Shown one piece after another: positions 38,173 through 46,799 of a DNA stretch of 64,000 nt (positions are counted from its first letter, which is position 1; each line of letters starts with the position of its first letter). The notes beneath the pieces are model-generated. The model had not been told where the DNA came from. It made no database searches and was given only the letters and a program-made list of their open reading frames with translations. A program made the position numbers and the translations under genes. The stretch is from Mycobacterium sp. MS1601 (GTDB lineage Bacteria > Actinomycetota > Actinomycetes > Mycobacteriales > Mycobacteriaceae): contig NZ_CP019420.1 of NCBI RefSeq assembly GCF_001984215.1, positions 1,550,001 through 1,614,000 of the forward strand. The letters are read 5' to 3'.

Positions 38173-39236
38173 TCGGTGTAGCCCACCGGACCCGCTGCGT
38201 AGAACGTGGCGACGTCCGGCTCGTTCAGGTCGGCGCCCAACTCCAACCGGGTGATCAGGTCAGGGTTGGCCAGGAACGCCCGGCCCACGGCGGCAGCGCT
38301 GATGACGCCCCACTCGGCCAGCTCTTCGAGTTGGCAGAAGTTGGTGTCACGGTCACGGCCGGTGTTGAGCACCAGCGGTCCGTCCCAGAGCGACCTCAGC
38401 GTGGCGAACACCGGGTCCGACGGATCGATCAGGATGTGCAGGTAGGCCAGCCCCAGCGCGTCGATACGCCGCAACAGGGCCTCGTAGGCACTCACCTTGT
38501 CGTTCTCGCGCATGTCGCCTGCGGTGTTTCCTGGCGAGATCCGCAGGCCCACCCGGCCCGCGCCGATCTCGTCGGCCACGGCTTCCACCACCTCGGCGGT
38601 GAGTCGCGCCCGGTTCTCCGGCGAACCGCCGTAGACGTCGGTGCGCTGGTTCACCACGTCGGATGAGAACTCGTGGAGCAGATAGCCGTTGGCACCGTGG
38701 ATCTCCACACCGTCCATCCCCGCGTCGACGGCACGACGTGCCGCCGAGCGGAACTGTCCGACAATGGTCTCGATCTCCGCAATGGTCAGGGCCCGCGGCT
38801 CGGGCAGCGGCTGCTTGCCCGACGGGGTGTGTGTCACCATGTCAGCCGCGATGGGAGACGGCCCCACCACGTCGAATCCGCTGATCTCCGGATGCGCCAT
38901 GCGGCCGACGTGCCACAGCTGGACGAACATCTTGCCGCCTTCGGCGTGCACGGCCGAGGCGATCTCACCCCACTTCTCCTGATGCCTGTCGGTGTACAGA
39001 CCCGGGGTGTGCATGTAGGCGCCGTTGGCCTGCTCACAGATGGCGGTCGCCTCGCTGATGATCAGGCCCGCCGCGGCGCGCTGGGCGTAGTAGGTCACCG
39101 CCAGGTCCGACGGCGTGGCGTCGGCGTCGGCGCGCGAACGCGTCAGGGGTGCCATGAAGATCCGGTTCTCGGCAGAGGTGTCGCCGATCTGAATGGGCTT
39201 GCGCAGCGCCGCATCACTGCCGAGGGTGAATGTCAT
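38103..39236 (-). CDS. Old yellow enzyme-family alkene reductase (NemA/XenB type)
   Basis: 377-residue FMN TIM barrel that reduces activated C=C bonds or nitro compounds. Motifs: NRIFMAPLTRSRADADATPSD, the FMN-region SEATAICEQANGAY, substrate-binding VEIHGANGYLLHEFSSDVVNQRTDVYGGS (His and Asn of the HxxN pair), and VGRAFLANPDLITRL. ATG 39236 preferred. The extra C-terminal tail (SEASTSKSSPAALAR) lies over the end of the sensor gene. Confidence 0.92.
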   Translation of the reverse strand: MTFTLGSDAALRKPIQIGDTSAENRIFMAPLTRSRADADATPSDLAVTYYAQRAAAGLIISEATAICEQANGAYMHTPGLYTDRHQEKWGEIASAVHAEGGKMFVQLWHVGRMAHPEISGFDVVGPSPIAADMVTHTPSGKQPLPEPRALTIAEIETIVGQFRSAARRAVDAGMDGVEIHGANGYLLHEFSSDVVNQRTDVYGGSPENRARLTAEVVEAVADEIGAGRVGLRISPGNTAGDMRENDKVSAYEALLRRIDALGLAYLHILIDPSDPVFATLRSLWDGPLVLNTGRDRDTNFCQLEELAEWGVISAAAVGRAFLANPDLITRLELGADLNEPDVATFYAAGPVGYTDYPTLAELSEASTSKSSPAALAR

Positions 39237-39326
39237 GCAGCTTTAGAGCGCACGGGCGAGACGATTCATTCCCGGCCCGCGTTTCTAGGATGATCACGGA
39301 GAATCCCCCATCGAAAGGTCACGACC

Positions 39327-39953
39327 TTGGCCCGCGAAGGCGCGCACTACTACCGACCCGCACACGGAACGGGGTTGCCCCATGACCCGTTCAACGCCAT
39401 CGTCGCGCCCAGACCCATCGGCTGGATATCGACAGTCAGCGGTGACGGCGTGGCCAATCTGGCCCCGTACAGCTTCTTCAACGGGTTCAACTATCACCCG
39501 CCTATCGTCGGGTTCGCCTCGGTGGGCTGGAAGGATTCCGTCGCCAACGTCGAAGCCACCGGAGAGTTCGTGTGGAACCTGGCCACCCGCAGTCTGGCCG
39601 AGGCCATGAATGAGACCTCGGCGCCGCTGCCGCCCGACGGCGACGAGTTCGCGCGCGGCAAGCTGACCCCGGTGCCGTCGACCCTGGTGTCGGCACCCCG
39701 GGTGTTGGAGAGCCCGGTGAACTTCGAGTGCAAGCTCACCCAGCTGGTGCAGTTGACCACCAGCGCCGGCGAGGTGGTGCCCACGTGGTTGGTCCTCGGT
39801 GAAGTGGTGGCCGTGCACATCGACGCCGACCTACTCACCGACGGCATCTTCGACACGGGGGCGGCGCGCCCGATCGTCCGGGCCGGGGGGCCGGCTCAGT
39901 ATTTCGAGATCACTCCCGACGCCGCATTCGAGATGCGCCGCCCCACAAGCTGA
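39327..39953 (+). CDS. Flavin reductase-like FMN-binding split-barrel protein
   Basis: 208 residues from TTG 39327 (no ATG/GTG fits the family start). The flavin reductase-like domain is marked by DPFNAIVAPRPIGWISTVSGDGVANLAPYSFFNGFNYHPPIVGFAS and VWNLATRSLAEAMNETS. Such proteins supply reduced FMN to monooxygenases or act as esterase-like DIM6/NTAB proteins. It is divergent from the alkene reductase, 90 bases apart. Confidence 0.85.
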   Translation: MAREGAHYYRPAHGTGLPHDPFNAIVAPRPIGWISTVSGDGVANLAPYSFFNGFNYHPPIVGFASVGWKDSVANVEATGEFVWNLATRSLAEAMNETSAPLPPDGDEFARGKLTPVPSTLVSAPRVLESPVNFECKLTQLVQLTTSAGEVVPTWLVLGEVVAVHIDADLLTDGIFDTGAARPIVRAGGPAQYFEITPDAAFEMRRPTS

Positions 39954-40017
39954 TCGACGCTCACCGCCCACACACTCGCACCGGCATGGCGCCCTGACCG
40001 ACGAGATCGCCTCGGCG

Positions 40018-40452
40018 TCAGTCCTCCGAGCTGTTCAGGATGTCGAAACACTCGAGCAGAGTGGCGATCTGACGCGAGGTCAGCCGGCCGAGACGATCAC
40101 GCAGCATCGGGCCCACCCGCCCCTCCACCTCGGAGACAGCGACCTCGGCCGCGGGGGTGAGGGTGAGGGTGGACCGCCTCGAGTCGCCCGGATCGACAGC
40201 TCGCACGAGCAAACCGGCCCTGGCCAGCTTGGTCACCGCGCGGCTGACCACGGACGCGTGCAGCCCCAGATCCCGAACCAGATCGCCCGGTCCATCGACA
40301 CCGAGTTCGATCGACCGGAGTATCAGGAAGTCGACGAGATCCAGTTTCGCGACTGCCGCCACGTGGGTTCGGGCCGCCCCCAGAACCGACTTGTTCAGTC
40401 GATACAGCGCGTCGAGTAGCCGCATCTCGAGGGCACCTTCATCACGCTTCAC
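40018..40452 (-). CDS. MarR-family transcriptional regulator
   Basis: 144 residues from GTG 40452; an alternative TTG at 40482 would place the start inside the palindromic operator, so the GTG is preferred. Winged-helix segment: DFLILRSIELGVDGPGDLVRDLGLHASVVSRAVTKLARAGLLVRAVDPGDSRRSTLTL. Divergent from an amidohydrolase gene, which it probably represses. Confidence 0.85.
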   Translation of the reverse strand: MKRDEGALEMRLLDALYRLNKSVLGAARTHVAAVAKLDLVDFLILRSIELGVDGPGDLVRDLGLHASVVSRAVTKLARAGLLVRAVDPGDSRRSTLTLTPAAEVAVSEVEGRVGPMLRDRLGRLTSRQIATLLECFDILNSSED

Positions 40453-40476
40453 CGGGACGACCCTAGCAATACCATC

Positions 40477-40499
40477 TGTCAATTATTGACAAATATCAA
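40477..40499. promoter_or_regulatory. MarR-type operator and promoter of the amidohydrolase gene
   Basis: TGTCAATTATTGACA (40477-40491) is a perfect 6+3+6 palindrome; a second, weaker TTGACAAATATCAA (40486-40499) overlaps it. The TTGACA also looks like a -35 box for the plus-strand amidohydrolase, whose ATG is at 40520, so binding would block the promoter. AT-rich compared with its surroundings. Confidence 0.75.
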
Positions 40500-40519
40500 C
40501 TATCTGGCACTCTGATGGC

Positions 40520-41518
40520 ATGCCCGCGACAACACCGACCACTTCCAGGATCGATCTTCACCACCACGCGTTCCCGCCACAGCTGTTCGGTGCACACGTC
40601 GCTGGCACGCTGACTGCGAATTCGGGTTGGAAGTACTCAGCGGAGTCGCCGGCCTGGAGTCCCAGCGCGAGCCTGGCCTTCATGGACGCCCTGGGTGTGT
40701 CCACGGCAATCCTGTCTCTTCCCAACGACATCGAGTCCTATCTACCGGAATCGGCCCGTCGCGGGTTCGCCCGCGAGATCAACATGTTCTGCAGTCAGGT
40801 CGCCGACGAGCATCCCGGCCGCTTCGGCTTCTTCGCCCACCTGCCGACACCAACCGATCCGGATGCCGCTCTCGAGGAGTTGACCTATGCGCTGGACGTA
40901 CTGGGCGCAGACGGGGTCACCCTGACCAATGTCTACGGAACCGGCGAGAATGCCCGGTCGCTCGGCCATGCCGTCTTCGAACCCGTGTGGGCCGAACTCG
41001 ACCGCAGGAATGCCGTGGTGTTCCTGCATGGCGAGCAGACTCCCGGCCGCAACTCCGCACCGAACCAATACCTGCCAGTCCCCGTGATCGAGGTGCCCAA
41101 CGAGACCTACAAGGCCGCCGCCGACCTCGTCACGAGCGGCCGCAAGCGACAGTTCCCGAATGTCCGAATCATCTTGTCGCACTCCGGTGGAAGCACACCA
41201 TTTCTCGCGTCCCGGGTCGCCGGACTGTGCTCGTTTCACACCGACTGCGGTCTCACCGCAGACGAGATCCTCGCCGACTTCCGCACCTTCTACTACGAGA
41301 CCGCGCTGTCGGGATTCGAGACCAATCTCGTCGCACTGGAAAACTTCGTACCGGTGGATCACATTCTGTTCGGCACCGACTTCCCCGCAGTCAGCCCGTC
41401 GGCGGCGGGGTGGTACACACGTAATGTCGACGCCTACTTCGGCGACCGGCCCGACACCCTGGCCGAGGTGATGGAGGGCAACGCGCGAAAGCTGCTGCCC
41501 CGATACACATCGAGCTAG
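40520..41518 (+). CDS. Amidohydrolase-2 family (ACMSD-like) metal-dependent hydrolase/decarboxylase
   Basis: 332-residue TIM-barrel metal enzyme. Metal-ligand motif IDLHHHAFP at the start, VFLHGEQTPG, IILSHSGGSTPF (His), and HILFGTDFPAVSP (Asp) at the end, the pattern of the ACMSD / 5-carboxyvanillate / gamma-resorcylate decarboxylase group. Substrate is probably an aromatic or ring-cleavage acid. Expression is likely controlled by the divergent MarR. Confidence 0.87.
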   Translation: MPATTPTTSRIDLHHHAFPPQLFGAHVAGTLTANSGWKYSAESPAWSPSASLAFMDALGVSTAILSLPNDIESYLPESARRGFAREINMFCSQVADEHPGRFGFFAHLPTPTDPDAALEELTYALDVLGADGVTLTNVYGTGENARSLGHAVFEPVWAELDRRNAVVFLHGEQTPGRNSAPNQYLPVPVIEVPNETYKAAADLVTSGRKRQFPNVRIILSHSGGSTPFLASRVAGLCSFHTDCGLTADEILADFRTFYYETALSGFETNLVALENFVPVDHILFGTDFPAVSPSAAGWYTRNVDAYFGDRPDTLAEVMEGNARKLLPRYTSS

Positions 41519-41555
41519 CCCCGCACCGGAGCGATGCCAGGCCGGAGTGCTGCTG

Positions 41556-41987
41556 TCACAGTGGTGAACCAGCATCCTCGACGATCGCGGACACCTTGAT
41601 CTCGACCCGCATCTTGGGCGCCCCCAGGGCGGCCACGCCGATCTCGGTCCAGATGGGGGCCCGGTCTCCCATCCTCTTGCGGAACTGTTCGACCATCACT
41701 GCGGTGTGCTCGTCGCCGATCTCCACCGACGAGGTGGGGATGTGATGGGAGTCGACGGTCACCACGTCACGCCAACTGGCACCCGCGAGCGCCAGGGTGC
41801 GCTCGACATTATCGAAGGCGCGGATGATCTCCTCTTCCAGGGACTCCGGGAAGGTGATGTCGTCATCCCAACCGCCCTGGCCGGAGATCTCCACCCGATT
41901 CCCGATCCGCACCGCCTGGTTGTAGTGGAGCATGTCGCGCAACTTCTCGCCGTAACCCGGAGTTACGAAGAACTCGACGTCCTGCAT
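41556..41987 (-). CDS. RidA (YjgF/UK114) family protein
   Basis: 143 residues with a RidA-like opening (YNQAVRIGNRVEISGQGGWDDD) and the MRVEIKVSAIVE strand containing the Arg that binds carboxylates. Relatives deaminate reactive enamines or imines, or act as hydrolases in catabolic pathways. Divergent from a MarR gene over three palindromic half-sites, so likely its target. Confidence 0.85.
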   Translation of the reverse strand: MQDVEFFVTPGYGEKLRDMLHYNQAVRIGNRVEISGQGGWDDDITFPESLEEEIIRAFDNVERTLALAGASWRDVVTVDSHHIPTSSVEIGDEHTAVMVEQFRKRMGDRAPIWTEIGVAALGAPKMRVEIKVSAIVEDAGSPL

Positions 41988-42005
41988 GGTCTTCCTCTCA
42001 TCATC

Positions 42006-42089
42006 ACTTCACGCTTGAACTAACCATACACAGAATGACTTCAAACGTGAAGTTATTCCAGGTGTGCTGCGCTAAGGTTCAAGCGTGAA
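42006..42089. promoter_or_regulatory. Three MarR-type operator elements between ridA-like and marR genes
   Basis: ACTTCAcgctTGAACT (42006-42021), ACTTCAaacgTGAAGT (42038-42053, perfect arms) and TTCAAGCGTGAA (42078-42089). The third is the exact reverse complement of the core of the first. The last overlaps the MarR start codon, indicating autoregulation. Confidence 0.75.
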
Positions 42090-42540
42090 TCCGACGTGGC
42101 TCAGCCCGGACGAGAAGGAAGCGTGGACGGGCCTGGTGTCGCTGATGCTGATGCTGCCAGGCAAGCTCGAGGCGCCGCTCAAGCAGGTAGACCTGACACT
42201 CTTCGACTACCTGACACTGAGCCACATCTCCGAAGCGCCCGAGCGCCGGATCCGGATGAGCGAGCTGGCATTCCTGGCGAACGGGTCGCTGTCGCGACTG
42301 TCCAATGTGGTCAAGCGTTTTGAGCAACGCGGCTGGGTGACCCGCTCCCCGGATCCCGACGACGGCCGCTACACCGTCGCCGAGCTCACCGACGCCGGGT
42401 ACCGCCTGGTGGTCGAGGCCGCGCCGATCCATCTGCGTGCCGTGCGCGAACTGGTGCTCGACCGGCTCACCGCCACCGACCTGCGGGCCATGACCAGAAT
42501 CGCCGACAAACTGCGGGTGGTTCCGGACGATCTGCAATAA
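42085..42540 (+). CDS. MarR-family transcriptional regulator
   Basis: 151 residues from GTG 42085. Winged helix: FDYLTLSHISEAPERRIRMSELAFLANGSLSRLSNVVKRFEQRGWVTRSPDPDDGRYTVAELTDAG, with the DxR wing motif. It is divergent from the ridA-like gene across three related palindromic elements and ends 3 bases from the converging SDR gene. Confidence 0.92.
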   Translation: MNPTWLSPDEKEAWTGLVSLMLMLPGKLEAPLKQVDLTLFDYLTLSHISEAPERRIRMSELAFLANGSLSRLSNVVKRFEQRGWVTRSPDPDDGRYTVAELTDAGYRLVVEAAPIHLRAVRELVLDRLTATDLRAMTRIADKLRVVPDDLQ

Positions 42541-42543
42541 CGA

Positions 42544-43257
42544 CTACAGACTGAACGCCCGTGGCGGTCCGGCGAGCGCCGCCTTCGCCTCGACGCCCAT
42601 GGTGTCCAGGATCTCGATGTCCCCGGCTTCCAGGCCATCTAGCGCCAGCCGCACGAGGTCTGCCGGATCCTGCACCACGCCGTCGGCGAATTCGATGCCG
42701 TGACGTTCGGCGAAATCGAAAAGCGTTTGGGTTCCCACCAATCCGGGCACCAGCGCCGAAACAAGCGTGCCCTGGCTTTCGAGTTCGATCCGCACTCCAT
42801 TGGTCAGGCCCCACTGTGCGGATTTGGCGGCGGCGTAAGCGGTGTTGCCGTCGACGGTGGCCCATGCCGCTGCGGACAGCACGTTGAGGATGGCTCCGCC
42901 ACCATTGCGGGCCAGGATCGGAGCGAAGGCGCGGATCATCGCCAGGGTGCCGTAGAAGTTCGAGTCCATCGTCGATCGGATGGCGACCATATCGCCGGTC
43001 AGCAGATTTCCGCCGGCGGTATCGGCGGCATTGTTGATCAGCACGTCCACGTCGGCCGCCTGCGCCGCCGCCGCTTCCACCGAGGCTTGGTCGGTGATGT
43101 CGAGGCGCAGCAGTTCCGCACCGGCGATCTCGACCAGCTCGGGACGGCGCGCCGTGGCGTACACCTTGGCGCCACGGCGCAGCAGTTCGGTGGCGAAGTG
43201 ATGACCTATCCCCCGGTTCGCGCCGGTGACCAACGCGGTAGCACCCTGCAACTTCAT
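42544..43257 (-). CDS. Short-chain dehydrogenase/reductase
   Basis: 237 residues from ATG 43257, which has a GGAGGA site; upstream in-frame starts add 25 unlikely residues. SDR motifs: TGANRGIGHHF (cofactor), NNAADTAGG (NAG-type), catalytic Ser in NVLSAAAW, and the YAAAK active-site Tyr/Lys. Substrate unknown. It is divergent from a TetR gene, with two palindromes between them. Confidence 0.92.
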   Translation of the reverse strand: MKLQGATALVTGANRGIGHHFATELLRRGAKVYATARRPELVEIAGAELLRLDITDQASVEAAAAQAADVDVLINNAADTAGGNLLTGDMVAIRSTMDSNFYGTLAMIRAFAPILARNGGGAILNVLSAAAWATVDGNTAYAAAKSAQWGLTNGVRIELESQGTLVSALVPGLVGTQTLFDFAERHGIEFADGVVQDPADLVRLALDGLEAGDIEILDTMGVEAKAALAGPPRAFSL

Positions 43258-43292
43258 CTGTCCTCCAAAGATTTTCGCACCACAACACAAGA

Positions 43293-43348
43293 TGACCATG
43301 CGGTCACTTTGACTCGAGCCACGGTGCCACAAGATGACCGGCCGGTCA
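43293..43348. promoter_or_regulatory. Two TetR operators between SDR and TetR genes
   Basis: TGACC-ATGC-GGTCA (43293-43306) and TGACC-GGCC-GGTCA (43335-43348) have the same 5-base arms and flanking AAGA, 42 bases apart centre to centre (four turns). They sit in the divergent gap; the second overlaps the presumed start of the TetR gene. Confidence 0.8.
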
Positions 43349-43956
43349 ACTTGGTAGGCTCGAACGATGCCCGCCCCCGCGCAGATGCCGCCCGCAACCG
43401 CCAGTCACTGCTGGCGGCAGCCGAGGCAGAGTTCGCCGAGCGCGGACCGGCCGCCTCGGTGGCCGACATCGCCCGACGGGCCGGGGTGGCCAAGGGAACG
43501 GTGTTCCGGCACTTCGCCACAAAGGAGGACCTGATCGCCTCCATCGTCATCGGGCACGTCCGCACCCTCGCCGACACGGCCCGACAGCTCGTCGACGCCG
43601 CCGACCCCGGTGCCGCACTGCTGGAGTTCCTGACCGTCGCCGCCGATCAGCGTCAACAGCACGACCTGACGTTCGTGCAATCCGCCAGCGGCGACGATCC
43701 GCGTGTGACGGCGGTGGTGGACCAGCTACACACCCATCTCGGCACACTCGTCGACCGCGCCCGCGATGCCGGAGCCATCCGCTCGGACATCACCGAAAGC
43801 GATGTGTTCCTGCTGCTGTGCGCTCCGGTGCACGTCGTCGAAAACCTCTCCACCCCAGCACCATTGCTGTGGCAGCGCTATCTGGCCATCATCTTCGACG
43901 GGTTACGTCCCGAGGGTGCACATCCACTCCCCCAGCCGGCTCCGGTGCTGCGCTAG
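43324..43956 (+). CDS. TetR-family transcriptional regulator
   Basis: 210 residues from GTG 43324; TTG 43351 (201 residues) is an alternative that avoids covering the second operator. Helix-turn-helix: ASVADIARRAGVAKGTVFRHFATKEDLIASIV. The C-terminal domain is helical. No clear ribosome site for either start, so a leaderless mRNA is possible. The likely target is the divergent SDR. Confidence 0.87.
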   Translation: MPQDDRPVNLVGSNDARPRADAARNRQSLLAAAEAEFAERGPAASVADIARRAGVAKGTVFRHFATKEDLIASIVIGHVRTLADTARQLVDAADPGAALLEFLTVAADQRQQHDLTFVQSASGDDPRVTAVVDQLHTHLGTLVDRARDAGAIRSDITESDVFLLLCAPVHVVENLSTPAPLLWQRYLAIIFDGLRPEGAHPLPQPAPVLR

Positions 43957-44732
43957 GCCGAGATGATCGAGAACATCACGATGTTCTGATCGCGGTGGGG
44001 ATCCTGCAGCATGTCGCAGGCCAGAGTCAGCGGCCCGAGATCGCGGTGTTCGACGTGCTTGATCATGTGCGTCCCGGTGACAACCGTTGCGTCATTCCAC
44101 AATTCGGCGAACTCAGGGCTCTCGTTGAGCAGATCGGCGATCAGCTTCCGCGTCTGTTCGTCACGTGGATAACGGGCCAGCGTCGCCCGCAACTGCCCCA
44201 CCACCATGCGCGAGAACTCCGCGGAATGCGTCATACCGTAGTGCGGCGTCATTCCCACCGGAGGCAGGAAGTGCCGCCGGGCGATATTGCGTTCCGCCGG
44301 CGCAAGAGCGCCGAAGTCCTCCATCAGCAGCGTCGCTTGCGGATTCCAGGCCAGGACGTCAAACCGCGCGCTCAGCACAATGGCGGCGGTGGTTCCCAGA
44401 CCCTGCACCAGTTTCGCCACGCTCGGGGTGACCTCCGTGCTGGGCTCGCTGCCCCGGGGCACGGCACGCCCCATCAGTTCGAAGAGGTGCCGTCGCTCGT
44501 CGTCGTCCAACCGCAGCGCGTCGGCGATGGCACTGACCACCTGATCCGACGGTCCCGCACCACGGCCGCGCTCCAGGTTCGTGTAGTGGTCCACCGAGAT
44601 GTGCGCCAACTGCGCCACCTCTTCGCGCCGCAATCCCGGCGTCCGGCGACCACGGTTACCGAACCCGAAGGCGCGCGGATCACGATTGTCGCGAACCGCC
44701 CGCAGGTAGCGCCCTGCTGCTAGTCCGTCCAT
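43953..44732 (-). CDS. XRE-type regulator with MmyB-like ligand domain
   Basis: 259 residues: N-terminal helix-turn-helix (GLRREEVAQLAHISVDHYTNLERGRGAGPSDQVVSAIADALRL) followed by the MmyB/PAS-like domain (VLSARFDVLAWNPQATLLMEDF). In actinobacteria these often sit beside an SDR, as here: the next minus-strand gene is divergent in function but only 22 bases away. Its end overlaps the TetR gene by 4 bases, convergent. Confidence 0.9.
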   Translation of the reverse strand: MDGLAAGRYLRAVRDNRDPRAFGFGNRGRRTPGLRREEVAQLAHISVDHYTNLERGRGAGPSDQVVSAIADALRLDDDERRHLFELMGRAVPRGSEPSTEVTPSVAKLVQGLGTTAAIVLSARFDVLAWNPQATLLMEDFGALAPAERNIARRHFLPPVGMTPHYGMTHSAEFSRMVVGQLRATLARYPRDEQTRKLIADLLNESPEFAELWNDATVVTGTHMIKHVEHRDLGPLTLACDMLQDPHRDQNIVMFSIISA

Positions 44733-44753
44733 GTGTCGATACTGGCACGCTCC

Positions 44754-45494
44754 TCACCAGGGCACGACTTCTCCCTGGTCACTGAAGAACAGGCCGGTCT
44801 GCAGGGGCTCTGAGAGCGCAACCCCGACGATGCCCGCGGCCCCGTCGGCGGGATCACCCGCGCCCTCCATCGGTTCGCCGTTGCTCAGCCCGGTGGCCCG
44901 GTAGCCGGGGCTCACCGAAACCACGGCGATGTTCTCGGCGGCCAGCTCTTTGGCGTACAGCACGGTGAGCATGTCCAGCGCGCTCTTGGAGGCCTGGTAG
45001 GCGGCGGTGGCCACGTGACTGAAGGGCCAGCCCGGGTCGTTCACCAGCCGGGTGGACCCGAGCTCGCTGGAGACGTTGAGCACCCGGGCTCGGTCCGACG
45101 CCCGCAGCAGCGGCAGGAAACCGTTGGTGACGGCGGCTACGCCGGCGACATTGGTGTCATAGGTGCGCTGCAGGGATTGTCGGCTGACACCTGAGGCGGG
45201 CCGCAAATCGCCGGCGATGGCGGCATTGTTGATCAGCAGATCCAGCCGTCCGTGGGTCTGGTCGACCCGTCGCACCGCGTCGTCGATGGTCTGGTCGTCG
45301 GTGACGTCGATGGTCAGCTGCACCACGTCCAGCCCCTCGGCGGCGAGCTTCTCGGCAGCTTCGGTGCCGCGGCCGGGATCACGGCTACCGAGCAGGACCT
45401 GGACTCCGGCCTGGGCCAGCTGACGTGCGAGATGGAATCCGATTCCGGTGTTGGCTCCGGTCACCAGGGCGATGGTGTTCTCTTGTGTGGTCAT
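44754..45494 (-). CDS. Short-chain dehydrogenase/reductase
   Basis: 246 residues from ATG 45494 (MTTQENTIALVTGANTGIGFHLARQL). Cofactor motif TGANTGIG, NNAAIAGD, catalytic Ser NVSSELGS and YQASK. Located on the same strand upstream of the MmyB-type regulator, 21 bases apart, so probably co-transcribed and autoregulated. Substrate unknown. Confidence 0.92.
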   Translation of the reverse strand: MTTQENTIALVTGANTGIGFHLARQLAQAGVQVLLGSRDPGRGTEAAEKLAAEGLDVVQLTIDVTDDQTIDDAVRRVDQTHGRLDLLINNAAIAGDLRPASGVSRQSLQRTYDTNVAGVAAVTNGFLPLLRASDRARVLNVSSELGSTRLVNDPGWPFSHVATAAYQASKSALDMLTVLYAKELAAENIAVVSVSPGYRATGLSNGEPMEGAGDPADGAAGIVGVALSEPLQTGLFFSDQGEVVPW

Positions 45495-45563
45495 GCCTCC
45501 AGCACAGCCGAAACCGGACCGGCCTGGCAGGGACAAGCTCTACCCCCGTGCGGGAGGAATAAA

Positions 45564-46757
45564 TCACGGGAAGAGCTGCGTGGCCAACGTCTGGCCGATC
45601 GGCAGCGCCGAGGTGGCAGCCGGTGACGGCGCGTTGAGCACGTGGATGCTGCGCGGCGACGTCTTCAGTAGGAAGTCGTGGACCAGGCTGCCGTCGGGGC
45701 GCACAGCCTGGGCCCGGATGCCGGCTTCCATCGGGACCAGATCATCGAGCGTGAGCTCGGGACAGTACTTGCGGCACTGTGCGAGGTAGCCACGCTTGAA
45801 CAGTGAGTTGGACAGCTCCCGCGCTCCGGTGCGGATGTTGTTCCTGGCCAGTTTCCACATCCCCGGGTAGCGCAGGTACTCGGCGACATCGGCCGGCGCC
45901 ACGGCCCCCTTGCGGTAGCGCTCACGGGCGAACCCCAGCACGGCGTTCGGCCCCACCGTGAGGTGACCATGCATTGTCGGACTCAAATGCACACCCAGGA
46001 AAGGCAATTCGGGATCCGGTATCGGATAGATCAGGTGCTCGACGAGCCCGTTGCGCGCCGTAGGTAGCGCGAAGTACTCGCCCCGGAACGGGATGATCTG
46101 GACCTCGGGCTCCAGGCCGGCCATGGCCGCCATGCGGTCGGCTTGAAGCCCGGCACAGGCGACGAGGTTCGTCGCGGTCCAGGTCCCGGCGGCGGTGTCG
46201 ACACGCACGTGCTCGGAGGTCTCGGCGATGCCGGTGACTGCCACTCCGGTCTCCACGATGCCGCCGGCAGCCACCACCAGCTCGGCCAACACCTGCGACA
46301 CCCGCCGGTAGTCGATGATGCCGGTGGTGGGCACCTCGATGGCACCGCAGCCACGCACGTGGGGCTCGGCACGGCGCAGCTCTGCCGCATCCAGTAGTTG
46401 GACGTCCAGACCGTTGACCTTGGCCCGCTCGAACAGCGCCAGCATCCGCTGCTGTTCGGACTCGTCCGTGGCGACCAACAACTTGCCGGTGACGCGAAAC
46501 GGGATATCGTGCTCGCGCGCAAAGGTTTTGGTGTCCTCGGCACCCTGTTTGCACAGGGTGGCCTTCAGACTGCCCGGCTCATAGTAGATCCCCGAGTGGA
46601 TGACGCCACTGTTGTGCCCAGTCTGGTGGACAGCAACCCCGGCCTCCTTCTCCAGCACTGCCACGGTGATGCCGGGGCGGCGTTGCTGAAGCTTCCACGC
46701 CGTCGCCAGCCCGACGATGCCGCCACCGATGACGACGACGTCGACAGATTCATGCAC
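45564..46757 (-). CDS. lhgO: L-2-hydroxyglutarate oxidase/dehydrogenase
   Basis: 397 residues from GTG 46757. FAD domain DVVVIGGGIVGLATAWKLQQRRPG, then the LhgO signature HNSGVIHSGIYYEPGSLKATLC and the C-terminal VHDFLLKTSPRSIHVLNAPSPAATSALPIG. It removes L-2-hydroxyglutarate by oxidising it to 2-oxoglutarate. Monocistronic by appearance. Length and motifs are complete. Confidence 0.93.
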   Translation of the reverse strand: MHESVDVVVIGGGIVGLATAWKLQQRRPGITVAVLEKEAGVAVHQTGHNSGVIHSGIYYEPGSLKATLCKQGAEDTKTFAREHDIPFRVTGKLLVATDESEQQRMLALFERAKVNGLDVQLLDAAELRRAEPHVRGCGAIEVPTTGIIDYRRVSQVLAELVVAAGGIVETGVAVTGIAETSEHVRVDTAAGTWTATNLVACAGLQADRMAAMAGLEPEVQIIPFRGEYFALPTARNGLVEHLIYPIPDPELPFLGVHLSPTMHGHLTVGPNAVLGFARERYRKGAVAPADVAEYLRYPGMWKLARNNIRTGARELSNSLFKRGYLAQCRKYCPELTLDDLVPMEAGIRAQAVRPDGSLVHDFLLKTSPRSIHVLNAPSPAATSALPIGQTLATQLFP

Positions 46758-46799
46758 CGAGTCATTCTGTCACGCCCCAGCACACAGAATCTTTCACAG

